Of a stretch of 64,000 bases of DNA, positions 14,274 to 23,141 are shown piece by piece (within the stretch, counting starts at the first letter, position 1; every line of letters starts with the position of its first letter). Where the stretch lies: positions 124,001 through 188,000 of the forward strand of contig JAFXTN010000011.1 in assembly GCA_017535785.1 (NCBI GenBank), read 5' to 3'. The notes beneath the pieces are model-generated. The model did no database searches, had not been told where the DNA came from, and saw only the letters and a list, made by a program, of their open reading frames with translations. A program made the position numbers and the translations under genes. The DNA comes from Butyrivibrio sp. (lineage in GTDB: Bacteria; Bacillota; Clostridia; Lachnospirales; Lachnospiraceae).

Positions 14274-16589
14274 TTAAGCGTTATATTCGATGGAATAAAT
14301 CTCTTCTACCGAATCGGTCTTTAAATAATATTGTTTTCCAGAGTTTGATACTATATAAGCCTCAAATCTTTCATTACCATTATCTATTGTAGTTACACCG
14401 ATTATGTTCATCATTTTGCTGCGTTGCTCATAAAATCCATACTCAGCTTCCCCTCGATCATTTAAAAGAAGCCTGTCATTCCTAATGCGACACACAAGAT
14501 GATTATTTTTTTCCAGTTCAGTCATCACATTTTGATAAGACGGACAGGAATCCATTCCATCTTTCTCCAGAGTTTTGAGAGTCATATTAAAGCCATGCTC
14601 TTTACAATAATGTGAGAATCTATTGGCAAATGAATGATTGCTCATAGCATCAAAATTCTCAGGTAGTTTCATTTCGGTTTCACCATGTTCTCCTACTATT
14701 TCTTTATAGCTTTGAGCATTTGATCTACTAGTCACTTCTAATTCTTCTGCCATTCCATCTGCAGGAGTATTATCCGGATTTAACAACACTTTATTATTAT
14801 GCGTGATCTTATAGCTATCAGGGTTCTTCAGATAATAATCTTTTATGTAATCAGCGCAGCAGTCAAGCCCATCCGGTTCATCAAAATAGACCTTCCGGTC
14901 CGTCTCAAGAAATATCATGAAAGCAAGAAGATCTACATTAAGATCTCCTTTTCCATTAACCATGGGAATATTGAACTTCTCTTCAAACTCCTTTGGTCGT
15001 CCTTGATATGATTCAAAAAAGCTATTTGCCATAGGAACATAGATTGAGCCTAATCTTCTAAATCTATCTGTAGCTTTTGTAAAATCCTCATCAGTACAGT
15101 TGGCATAACCAGGATATCTTTTCATGATATTCATAATTTCTGCTTGAGTATAATTTTCCTTTAAAGATCCGGGAGCCCTTCCACCGTATATACCGATATC
15201 ATCATATAGCTTAGATTCCTGTGGTGATATTGTATTTGGGCTTGGTCTGACATCTATATAGCTAACAAAACTCACCATCATGTCAGGAACTTGATCATTA
15301 ATATCAATATAATATTTCTTTCCCCAGGAAGAAACGATAAGTCTTCCGTCCGGTGCAATACCTGTTACAACCATTGCATGTGCGGCATCTTTAACTTTTT
15401 CTGCATCCGATTTCGGTACTTCCTGCTCCCAGGTAATTTGGCCTTGTTCGTTTTGCAGCTTAAAATACTTTAATGAAATAACTACCGTTTTGTCTTCTTT
15501 TAATTGTCTTTCAATTTCTGACTTATTCAGTACAGCGGCGGCTTTATATGTATAAGAATCTATTCCCTTTTTCTTACAGTAAGTCGCAAAACGATTCTCA
15601 AATTCCTCCGAAGATGTTGAAACATAATACCCGATCGGTATTATGGTATTTCCGGTTTTGAAGGCATTCTCCATAATAATATTGCACTCATATTGAACAT
15701 CTTCTATTGTTTTACAATTCTTATTATAATTTTTATTGAATGCATCAATATTCTTCGGATCTGCATATATGGCTTTAAATGCCTTAAGGCTATTAACTTC
15801 AGAAAGATCAACTGCATACGATGTTTCTAAAAAAACATCCACAATAAGCATCCTATAATTAAGGTCTCCGTCTTTTCCCACCATAGGAAACCCAAAAACT
15901 TTTTCAAATTCTTCCGGCCTACCTTTATAAGCAGCAAAAATAGCATTAGCCATTGCTGTAAAAGTACATCCTATAGTTGTTATAAATTTCAATAAATTTT
16001 GAACATCTGACCTTGTATAATTCTTATAAGGTTCTTTGTTCATAACAAATCTATATACATCATAGTCTTCTTCTTTAACTACTCCGCACCAATTGACTCC
16101 TGCTCCCAGATCCATCTGATTACCTCCGTATTGTCCGTACTCATCAAATGGGTCTGTCGGCAATTTTTCCGGTTCCGGATCCGGAGAATAAAATAGGGGT
16201 AATAATACAGGAATAAGTTCTGATGGTGACATCAAAGCAGCTTTCCCGGAAGGAGGTGTTTTAATGCCACCAATGCTACCAGCATTCAATGCGTCTACTT
16301 CATTGATCGACTTCTGCGTCTTGGTAAACATAAGATCCGCGTCATTGCACGCAAAGTTTCTGAATGTATCTCCGCTACCGGCAACATTTCGCCAGTTATT
16401 GATAAGAAGATTCATGCTCTCTGTTCCGGCGAGGTTATTCCCCATATCCTCGATCGCGGATGTATCAAGTTTGAGCATACTCTCCCTATTTAAAATATTA
16501 TTTTGTTTCTGCGTGAATAATTCATTATTCAACAACAAAGGAGAAACAGCTGAATGATCAGCGTTTCCGGATATAATCTTATTTCCCAT
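14274..16589 (-). CDS. papain/C39-like double-domain peptidase paralogue (copy C)
   Basis: A 771-aa protein. Residues 1-98 are the shared N-terminal block. Residues about 145-445 are a papain/C39-like cysteine peptidase domain: catalytic Cys in IGCTFTAMANAIF (about C208), a PVV-like strand in IERQLKEDKTVVIS, His in AAHAMVVTGIAPDGR (about H404) and a terminal VSSWGKKYYID where papains have NSW. Residues about 465-771 repeat the same layout but with Ser for Cys (LGSIYVPMANSFF) and no His (KMMNIIGV), so this half is probably inactive. No signal peptide or membrane segment is visible. Start supported by AGGAAAGAGG upstream. Family not known to me beyond the fold-level inference. Confidence 0.8.
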   Translation of the reverse strand: MGNKIISGNADHSAVSPLLLNNELFTQKQNNILNRESMLKLDTSAIEDMGNNLAGTESMNLLINNWRNVAGSGDTFRNFACNDADLMFTKTQKSINEVDALNAGSIGGIKTPPSGKAALMSPSELIPVLLPLFYSPDPEPEKLPTDPFDEYGQYGGNQMDLGAGVNWCGVVKEEDYDVYRFVMNKEPYKNYTRSDVQNLLKFITTIGCTFTAMANAIFAAYKGRPEEFEKVFGFPMVGKDGDLNYRMLIVDVFLETSYAVDLSEVNSLKAFKAIYADPKNIDAFNKNYNKNCKTIEDVQYECNIIMENAFKTGNTIIPIGYYVSTSSEEFENRFATYCKKKGIDSYTYKAAAVLNKSEIERQLKEDKTVVISLKYFKLQNEQGQITWEQEVPKSDAEKVKDAAHAMVVTGIAPDGRLIVSSWGKKYYIDINDQVPDMMVSFVSYIDVRPSPNTISPQESKLYDDIGIYGGRAPGSLKENYTQAEIMNIMKRYPGYANCTDEDFTKATDRFRRLGSIYVPMANSFFESYQGRPKEFEEKFNIPMVNGKGDLNVDLLAFMIFLETDRKVYFDEPDGLDCCADYIKDYYLKNPDSYKITHNNKVLLNPDNTPADGMAEELEVTSRSNAQSYKEIVGEHGETEMKLPENFDAMSNHSFANRFSHYCKEHGFNMTLKTLEKDGMDSCPSYQNVMTELEKNNHLVCRIRNDRLLLNDRGEAEYGFYEQRSKMMNIIGVTTIDNGNERFEAYIVSNSGKQYYLKTDSVEEIYSIEYNA

Positions 16590-16629
16590 TTTCTTTTCCC
16601 TCTTTCCTCATATATGCTTCCCCAAGCAA

Positions 16630-18933
16630 TTATGCGTTATATTTTATTGAATAAATCTTTTCTGCCGCATCAGGATATATATAATATTTTTTTCCCGCGC
16701 AAGATACAACATAAGCATCATCACCATTTTTCAGTTTAGTTATACCCATTATGGTCATCATATTGCTACGTTCCTCATAAAACCCATTTACTTTTTCCCC
16801 ACGATCATTCATAACATAAAGCGAATTATCATAGTAACACACAAGCTGCTCACCTCTTTCCAGCGCACTCTTCACAGCATCATCCGGCGAAAAGACATTC
16901 GTTGAAGTTTTCTCCAGTGTTTTGAGAGTCATATTTACGCCGTGTTCTTTGCAAAAGTGTGAGAATCTATTGCCAAATGAACGATTGCTCATTGAATCAA
17001 ATTCATCCGGGAATGTCATTTCCTGCATATTCGATTTTGCCATTATATCTTTGTATATTTGAGCCTCATCTTTACTTCTCTGAAGTACCTCATCTCCCAT
17101 TCCGGATATATAATTGCCATTTTCATCATATAAAGCCTTATTATGATTGAGCTTATATACATCAGGATTCTTATTATAATAATCAAGTATATAATCCGTA
17201 CAACAATCAAGTCCTTCCGGTTCATCAAAATAGACCTTTTTATCTGTCTCAAGAAAGATCATAAAAGCAAGAAGATCGACATTAAGATCTCCTTTTGCAT
17301 TAACCATCGGAATATTGAATTTCTCTTCAAACTCCTTTTGATGCCCTTGATAATATTCAACTAAGCTATTTGCCATAGGAACATAGATTGAGCCCAATTT
17401 TCTAAATCTATCAGTAGCCTTTGTAAAATCTTTTTCGGTACAGTTAGCATAGCCCGGATATCTTTTCATGATATTCATGATTTCTGCTTGAGTATAATTC
17501 TCCTTTAAAGATCCGGGAGCCCTTCCACCATATGTACCAATATCATCATACAGCTTGGAATCTTGTGGTGATATTGTATTTGGACTTGGTTTGATACCTA
17601 TATAGCTAATAGTAAACAAATAAAAATCAGAAGTTTGATCATTAAGATCTAAGTAATATTTCCTTCCCCAAGACGAAACGATAAGTCTTCCATCCGGTGC
17701 AATACCTGTTACAACCATAGCGTGTGCGGATGTATTTCTTCTTTCTTCATCCGATAGTGGAATATCAGACCCAAAAACAATTTCACCTTCTTCGTTTTCC
17801 AGCTTAAAAAACTCAGTTGAAATAACAACCGTTTTATCTTCTTTTAATTGCCTTTCAATTTCTGATTTATTAATTTCAGAAGAAGCTCTATATATATAAG
17901 AGTCTATTCCCCTTTTTTTACAGTAAGTTGCAAAACGATTCTCAAATTCCAGCATATAAGTTGCAACATAAGAACGGATAGGTATTATGGTATTCCCGTT
18001 TTTGAACGCATCATTAATCATTTGATCGCACGTCGCTTCAACTTCTTCTATTGTTTTACAGTTTTTATTATAATTCTTATTGAAGATATCAATAGTCTCT
18101 GGATCCATATATATTGATTTAAATGCCAAAGGGCCATCAATCTCAGAAAGATCTACTGTATATACAGTTTCTAAAAATATATCTACAATGAGCATTCTGT
18201 AATTAAGGTCGCCGTCTTTTCCAACCATAGGGAAGCCAAAAACTTTTTCAAATTCTTCAGGCCTATCTTTATAAGCTTCAAAAATAGCATTTGCCATTGC
18301 TGTAAAAGTACATCCATTAGATGATATAAATCTCAATAAATTTTGTACTTCTGACCTTGTATAATTTTTGAATAGTTCTTTGCTCATAACAAGACGATAT
18401 ACATCATAATCTTCACCATACACATATCCATGCCAATTTGATCCTGCTCCCAGATCATTTTGGTCTCCTCCGTATTTTCCAACCTCATCAAATGGATCTG
18501 TCGCTATTTCAAAATCCCCTTTCTCAGGTGAAAGGAACAAGGGAAGTAACTCAGATGTAAGTGTTGCCGGATCCATTATAAATGCCTTTCCGGAAGAAAA
18601 ATCTCTGTTGATGGCAATGCTGTCTGCATTTGCATTGTCTACTTCGTTTATCGATTTCTGCAACTTGGTGCACATTTGATCCGCGTCATTGCAGGCAAAG
18701 TTTCTGAATGTATCTCCGCTGCCTGCGACATTTCGCCAGTTATTGATAAGAAGATTCATGCTCTCTGTTCCCGCGATCTTATTCCCCATGTCATCTATCG
18801 CGGATGTGTCCAGTTTGAGCATGCTCTCAGTGCTTCTGATATTATTTTGTTTCTGTGTAAATACTTCATTATTCAACAACAAGTCGGAAACAGCTGAATG
18901 ATCAGCGTTCCCGGATAGTGTCTTGTATGTCAT
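16630..18933 (-). CDS. papain/C39-like double-domain peptidase paralogue (copy B)
   Basis: A 767-aa protein with the same architecture as copy C. The N-terminal block (1-98) is followed by an active-looking domain with Cys in SNGCTFTAMANAIF, His in SAHAMVVTGIAPDGR and VSSWGRKYYLDL. The second, degenerate half has LGSIYVPMANSLV in place of the Cys motif and NMMTIMGITKL in place of the His motif. Differences from copy C cluster in the linker after residue 98 and in the stretch before the His (FFKLENEEGEIVFGSDIPLSDEERR). It follows the interrupted copy A by 41 bp and precedes copy C by 40 bp, with purine-rich ribosome-binding sites in each gap, so all are read from one promoter upstream of copy A. 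Confidence 0.8.
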   Translation of the reverse strand: MTYKTLSGNADHSAVSDLLLNNEVFTQKQNNIRSTESMLKLDTSAIDDMGNKIAGTESMNLLINNWRNVAGSGDTFRNFACNDADQMCTKLQKSINEVDNANADSIAINRDFSSGKAFIMDPATLTSELLPLFLSPEKGDFEIATDPFDEVGKYGGDQNDLGAGSNWHGYVYGEDYDVYRLVMSKELFKNYTRSEVQNLLRFISSNGCTFTAMANAIFEAYKDRPEEFEKVFGFPMVGKDGDLNYRMLIVDIFLETVYTVDLSEIDGPLAFKSIYMDPETIDIFNKNYNKNCKTIEEVEATCDQMINDAFKNGNTIIPIRSYVATYMLEFENRFATYCKKRGIDSYIYRASSEINKSEIERQLKEDKTVVISTEFFKLENEEGEIVFGSDIPLSDEERRNTSAHAMVVTGIAPDGRLIVSSWGRKYYLDLNDQTSDFYLFTISYIGIKPSPNTISPQDSKLYDDIGTYGGRAPGSLKENYTQAEIMNIMKRYPGYANCTEKDFTKATDRFRKLGSIYVPMANSLVEYYQGHQKEFEEKFNIPMVNAKGDLNVDLLAFMIFLETDKKVYFDEPEGLDCCTDYILDYYNKNPDVYKLNHNKALYDENGNYISGMGDEVLQRSKDEAQIYKDIMAKSNMQEMTFPDEFDSMSNRSFGNRFSHFCKEHGVNMTLKTLEKTSTNVFSPDDAVKSALERGEQLVCYYDNSLYVMNDRGEKVNGFYEERSNMMTIMGITKLKNGDDAYVVSCAGKKYYIYPDAAEKIYSIKYNA

Positions 18934-18974
18934 TTTCTCTTTCCTCTTTCCTTTTTTATGCTTTCCTCTAACAA

Positions 18975-21269
18975 TTATGCGTTATATTTTATGGAATAAA
19001 TCTTTTCTGCCGAACCGGGATATATATAATATTTTTTTCCCGCGCAAGATACAACATAAGCATCATCACCATTTTTCAGTTTAGTTATACCCATTATGGT
19101 CATCATATTGCTACGTTCCTCATAAAACCCATTTACTTTTTCCCCACGATCATCCATGATATACAGCGACTTATTATAGCTACACACAAGCTGCTCTCCT
19201 CTTTCCAGCGCACTCTTCACAGCATTATCAGGCGAAAAGGTACTCTTTGTAGTTTTCTCCAGTGTTTTGAGAGTCATATTTACGCCGTGTTCTTTGCAAA
19301 AGTGTGAGAATCTATTGCCAAATGTACGGTCGCTCATTGAATCAAATTCATCCGGGAATGTCATTTCCTGCATATTCGATTTTGCCATTATATCTTTGTA
19401 TATTTGAGCCTCATCTTTACTTCTCTGAAGAACCTCATCTCCCATTCCGGATATATAATTGCCTTTTTCATCATACAAAGCCTTATTATGATTGATCTTA
19501 TATACATCAGGATTCTTATTATAATAATCAAGTATATAATCCGTACAACAATCAAGTCCTTCCGGTTCATCAAAATAGACCTTTTTATCTGTCTCAAGAA
19601 AGATCATAAAAGCAAGAAGATCAACATTAAGATCTCCTTTTGCATTAACCATCGGAATATTGAATTTCTCTTCAAATTCCTTTTGATGTCCTTGATAATA
19701 TTCAAATAAGCTATTGGCCATAGGAACATAGCTTGAGCCTAATCTCCTAAATCTGTCTGTAGCCTTAGTAATATCTTTTTCGGTACAGTTAGCATAGCCC
19801 GGATATCTTTTCATGATATTCATGATTTATACTTGAGTATAATTCTCCTTTAAAGATCCGGGAGCTCTTCCGCCATATGTACCAATATCATCATACAGCT
19901 TGGAATCTTGCGGTGATATTGTATTTGGACTTGGTTTGATATCTATATATCTTATAGAATTTACCTTAAAATCAGAAACTTGATCATTAAGATCTAAGTA
20001 ATATTTCTTTCCCCAAGACGAAACGATAAGCCTTCCATCCGGTGCAATACCTGTTACAACCATAGCGTGTCCGGATACTTTTTTTCTTTCTTCAGCTGAT
20101 GCTGGAACTTTTTGCTCAAAAATATTTTCACCTTCTTCGTTTTCCAGCTTAAAAAACAGAGTTGAAATAACAACCGTTCTACCTTCTTTTAATTGTCTTT
20201 CAATTTCTGATTTATCAATTTCAGAAGAAGCTTCATATGTATAAGAGTCTATTCCCCTTTTTTTACAGTAAGTTGCAAAACGATTCGCAAATTCCGCCTT
20301 ATTAGTTGAAACAAAACGACTGATAGGTATAATGGTATTCCCGTTAATGAAGGCATCACTGATCATTTGATCGCACGTCGCTTGAACTTCTTCTATTGTT
20401 TTACAGTTTTTATTATAATTCTTATTGAAGATATCAATATTCTCTGGATCTTTATATATTGCTTTAAATGCATCAGGGCCACCAACCTCAGAAAGATCTA
20501 CTGTATATACAGTTTCTAAAAATATATCTACAATAAGCATTGAATAATTAAGATCGCCGTCTTTTCCAACCATAGGGAAGCCAAAAACTTTTTCAAATTC
20601 TTCCGGTCTACCTATATAAGCATGAAAGATAGCATTAGCCATTGCTGTAAAAGAACATCCTTTAACACTTATACGCTCCAATAAATCAAGTATCTCAAGC
20701 CTTGAATAATCCTTAAAACCTTCCTTGCTCTTAACAAGATCATATACATCATCATTTTCTTTGATTACCCAAAAGAGAAATTGTTCTCCGGCTCCTAAAT
20801 CGCGCTGGTCTCCTCCGTATTTTCCAAAATAATCATACGGATCAGTCTCCGGTTTACCATCCAGAGAAAAAAACGTGGGCGTTATCTCAGTTGTGATCAT
20901 TCCCGGCACCAAGATAGCAGCTTTTCCTGAAGAAAAGTCTGTATTGATACCAATGCTATTCGCATTAGCCTCATCAATATCGTTGATCGACTTCTGCGTC
21001 TTGGTCAACATAAGATCCGCGTCATTGCAGGCAAAGTTTCTGAATGTATCTCCGCTGCCTGCGACATTTCGCCAGTTATTGATAAGAAGATTCATGCTCT
21101 CTGTTCCCGCGATCTTATTCCCCATGTCATCGATCGCTGATGTATCAAGTATGAGCATACTCTCCTTATTAAGAATATTATTCTGTTTCTGTGTGAATAC
21201 TTCATTATTCAACAACAAAGGGGAAACAGCTGGAAAATCAGCGTTTCCGGATAGTGTCTTTTTTTTCAT
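18975..21269 (-). pseudogene. interrupted peptidase paralogue (copy A), nonsense codon between domains
   Basis: First and promoter-proximal member of the run. Residues 1-480 encode the shared N-terminal block and an intact active-type domain (Cys in VKGCSFTAMANAIF, His in SGHAMVVTGIAPDGR, VSSWGKKYYLDL). A TAA at 19827-19829 then stops translation where the other copies read Gln-Ala-Glu-Ile; copies B and C have GAA here. Reading continues in frame after the stop for another 283 codons of the degenerate second half, including the normal end IYSIKYNA. The downstream part has no ribosome-binding site, so it is probably untranslated. The product would be a single-domain peptidase. It could be a real truncation or a base-call error. 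I annotate the full span as one gene. Confidence 0.8.
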
Positions 21270-21319
21270 TTTCTCTTTCCTTTTAATTTATGATAATATA
21301 TAATTAACAATATATTAAT

Positions 21320-21347
21320 ATTCTATCATATAGATTAACAATGTCAA
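21320..21347 (-). promoter_or_regulatory. sigma-A promoter of the peptidase paralogue run
   Basis: Consensus TTGACA (21342-21347) and TAGAAT (complement of 21320-21325) with a 16-bp spacer, 50 bp upstream of copy A. The surrounding 60 bp is very AT-rich. No comparable promoter is seen in the 40-bp gaps between the paralogues. Confidence 0.8.
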
Positions 21348-21365
21348 TTTATATAAGCGCACTGT

Positions 21366-21396
21366 AAAGGGCCATGGATATTCTCCATGACCCTTT
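21366..21396 (-). terminator. terminator of the DUF512-der-plsY-gpsA operon
   Basis: AAAGGGCCATGGA (from 21366) pairs with TCCATGACCCTTT (to 21396), with one G-U in RNA. The tail on the minus strand is only moderately T-rich. Lies about 40 bp after gpsA. Confidence 0.65.
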
Positions 21397-21435
21397 ATAT
21401 AATCCGTATTCCAATACAATTGTAATATAAACATG

Positions 21436-22458
21436 TTACCACTCAAGCATACTGTTCTCTGTTTTCTTATCTCTTAACATGAGATCCTTTATTGCATCTT
21501 GAAGCGTTTTTCCATTGAAAAGTATATCATTGACAGCCTCAATGATAGGCATTTCAACTTCGTATTTCTCGGCGAGCTTTAGCGCTGCTTTCGCACTGTA
21601 AACACCCTCTACTACCATATTCACTTCATCCATGGCTTCCTTGTAGGACTTTCCCTGACCGATAAGGATTCCTGCACGCCTGTTACGGGAATGCATTGAA
21701 GCACATGTAACGATAAGATCACCTATTCCAGAAAGCCCGGAAAAGGTCTCAAATTTACCGCCCATAGCCATTCCAAGTCTTGAGATCTCGCTGATACCTC
21801 TGGTTATAAGAGCTGCCTTTGCATTATCTCCGCAGCCGTATCCGTCAGCAATTCCCGCAGCAAGAGCCACGACATTCTTAAGAGCTGCTCCGATCTCGAT
21901 TCCAAGCATATCCGGACTTATATATACTCTTAAATAATCGTTCATAAATATATTCTGAACGTACTTAGCTATCTCTTTGTCAAAAGCACCAACAACAATA
22001 GTTGTAGGCATACTCTTTCCGACTTCTTCTGCGTGAGAAGGTCCGGATAATACACAAACATGGCAACCCGGAAGTTCATCAAGGATAACATCGCTCATCA
22101 CCATGAGAGAATCTTCTTCAATACCCTTGCTGCAATTGACGATTATCTGTCTATGCTCCTCAGTCTCTTCAATAAAAGGCTTCATGCGCTTTATAGTCTC
22201 TCTCATATGAGCTGAAGGTACAACAACAACTATGATATCCTTATCTCTAACCGCTTCTTCAATGTCAGAAGTAAACTTAACACTCTCCGGAAGTTTGATA
22301 CCCGGAAGCTTTTCCTCATTTCCTCTGTATGACTTAAGTTTTGCAACGCTGTCTTCACTTCTGGACCAAACCGTCACATCATGTCCGTTCCCCGAAAGTA
22401 CATGTGCAAGGGCAATGCCCCAGCTTCCCGCGCCTACTATGCCAACTTGAGTATCCAA
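21436..22458 (-). CDS. gpsA: NAD(P)+-dependent glycerol-3-phosphate dehydrogenase
   Basis: Reduces dihydroxyacetone phosphate to sn-glycerol-3-phosphate, the backbone for phospholipids. The N-terminus has the Rossmann motif VGIVGAGSWGIALAHVLSGNGHDV. GPSHAEEV and the catalytic-region lysines in IEIGAALKNVVALAAGIADGYGCGDNAKAALITRG are family hallmarks, followed by SGIGDLIVTCASMHSRNRRAG. Length (340 aa) is usual. It lies 23 bp downstream of plsY, whose enzyme consumes its product, in the same operon. Confidence 0.97.
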   Translation of the reverse strand: MDTQVGIVGAGSWGIALAHVLSGNGHDVTVWSRSEDSVAKLKSYRGNEEKLPGIKLPESVKFTSDIEEAVRDKDIIVVVVPSAHMRETIKRMKPFIEETEEHRQIIVNCSKGIEEDSLMVMSDVILDELPGCHVCVLSGPSHAEEVGKSMPTTIVVGAFDKEIAKYVQNIFMNDYLRVYISPDMLGIEIGAALKNVVALAAGIADGYGCGDNAKAALITRGISEISRLGMAMGGKFETFSGLSGIGDLIVTCASMHSRNRRAGILIGQGKSYKEAMDEVNMVVEGVYSAKAALKLAEKYEVEMPIIEAVNDILFNGKTLQDAIKDLMLRDKKTENSMLEW

Positions 22459-22481
22459 ATCAGACCCTCCATAAGTTTATT

Positions 22482-23138
22482 TTAATCAATCTTATTTTTC
22501 TTTGTTAGATATGTCTTTCTCTCAGTCTTGGAAATTAACTTTTGGATATTTCCTCTATGCTGATAGAAAGCAAGTGCTGTAAGAACGGCAACAATGATAT
22601 AGATCTCAATAAGCTCGCTCTGAGGAAGTGCTCCCAAAAGTCCCATCTGTCCAAAAATTACAGTCTGGATAAAAAAGACTGTATAAAGGCAAAGGCTGCT
22701 TACAGAGACAAAATGCGTGATGTTAAAAGGAACAAAGAACGCAACAAGTCCCACAAGTACAAACTGCCATCCCATAGAGATGATATAACCGGCAGTACAC
22801 GCAATTCCTTTTCCACCCTTAAACTTAAGGAAAAAAGGAAAATCATGTCCCAAAACGCAACCTGCAGCCGTATAGATCATGAATAAGTACTTATACTCAG
22901 GATTTCCCTTGCTGAAAAGGAAATATGTCACAACAATAGCCAAAATGCATTTAAGCATATCACCCAAAAGAACGATAAGTCCTGCCTTAGTTCCCATAAC
23001 CCTCAGTGTATTGGTCGTACCGGCATTACCGCTTCCAACGCTCCTGATGTCTACTCCCTTCATCTTACCGTAAAGTACGGCAGTCTGAAACATGCCAAAT
23101 ACATAACCGATAACCAAACACAATACTCTTTCTAACAT
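22482..23138 (-). CDS. plsY: acyl-phosphate:glycerol-3-phosphate acyltransferase
   Basis: Membrane enzyme that acylates glycerol-3-phosphate using acyl-phosphate made by PlsX (gene at 57 kb in this window). The 218-aa protein has five to six membrane segments. The conserved loops are visible: DIRSVGSGNAGTTNTLRVMG after the first segment, GHDFPFFLKFKGGKGIACTAG in the middle, and HRGNIQKLISKTERK at the C-terminal side. It stands between der and gpsA with gaps of 3 and 23 bp. Confidence 0.96.
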   Translation of the reverse strand: MLERVLCLVIGYVFGMFQTAVLYGKMKGVDIRSVGSGNAGTTNTLRVMGTKAGLIVLLGDMLKCILAIVVTYFLFSKGNPEYKYLFMIYTAAGCVLGHDFPFFLKFKGGKGIACTAGYIISMGWQFVLVGLVAFFVPFNITHFVSVSSLCLYTVFFIQTVIFGQMGLLGALPQSELIEIYIIVAVLTALAFYQHRGNIQKLISKTERKTYLTKKNKID

Positions 23139-23141
23139 TAC

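Noticed and set aside
18975..19823. Separate 282-aa gene in the downstream half of copy A
   Set aside because: It is in frame with copy A, aligns with the second halves of copies B and C, and has no ribosome-binding site at its ATG. I treat it as the part of copy A behind the nonsense codon.
13736..21269. WXG100/type VII secretion effector assignment for the paralogue N-terminus
   Set aside because: The block is about 100 residues and contains one conserved Trp, but it lacks the WxG turn and the YxxxD/E tail, and no T7SS genes are in the window. Left as unknown.
13736..21269. Repeated DNA as a CRISPR array or transposon
   Set aside because: Repeats are gene-sized and protein-coding, with no short spaced direct repeats, no terminal inverted repeats and no transposase.
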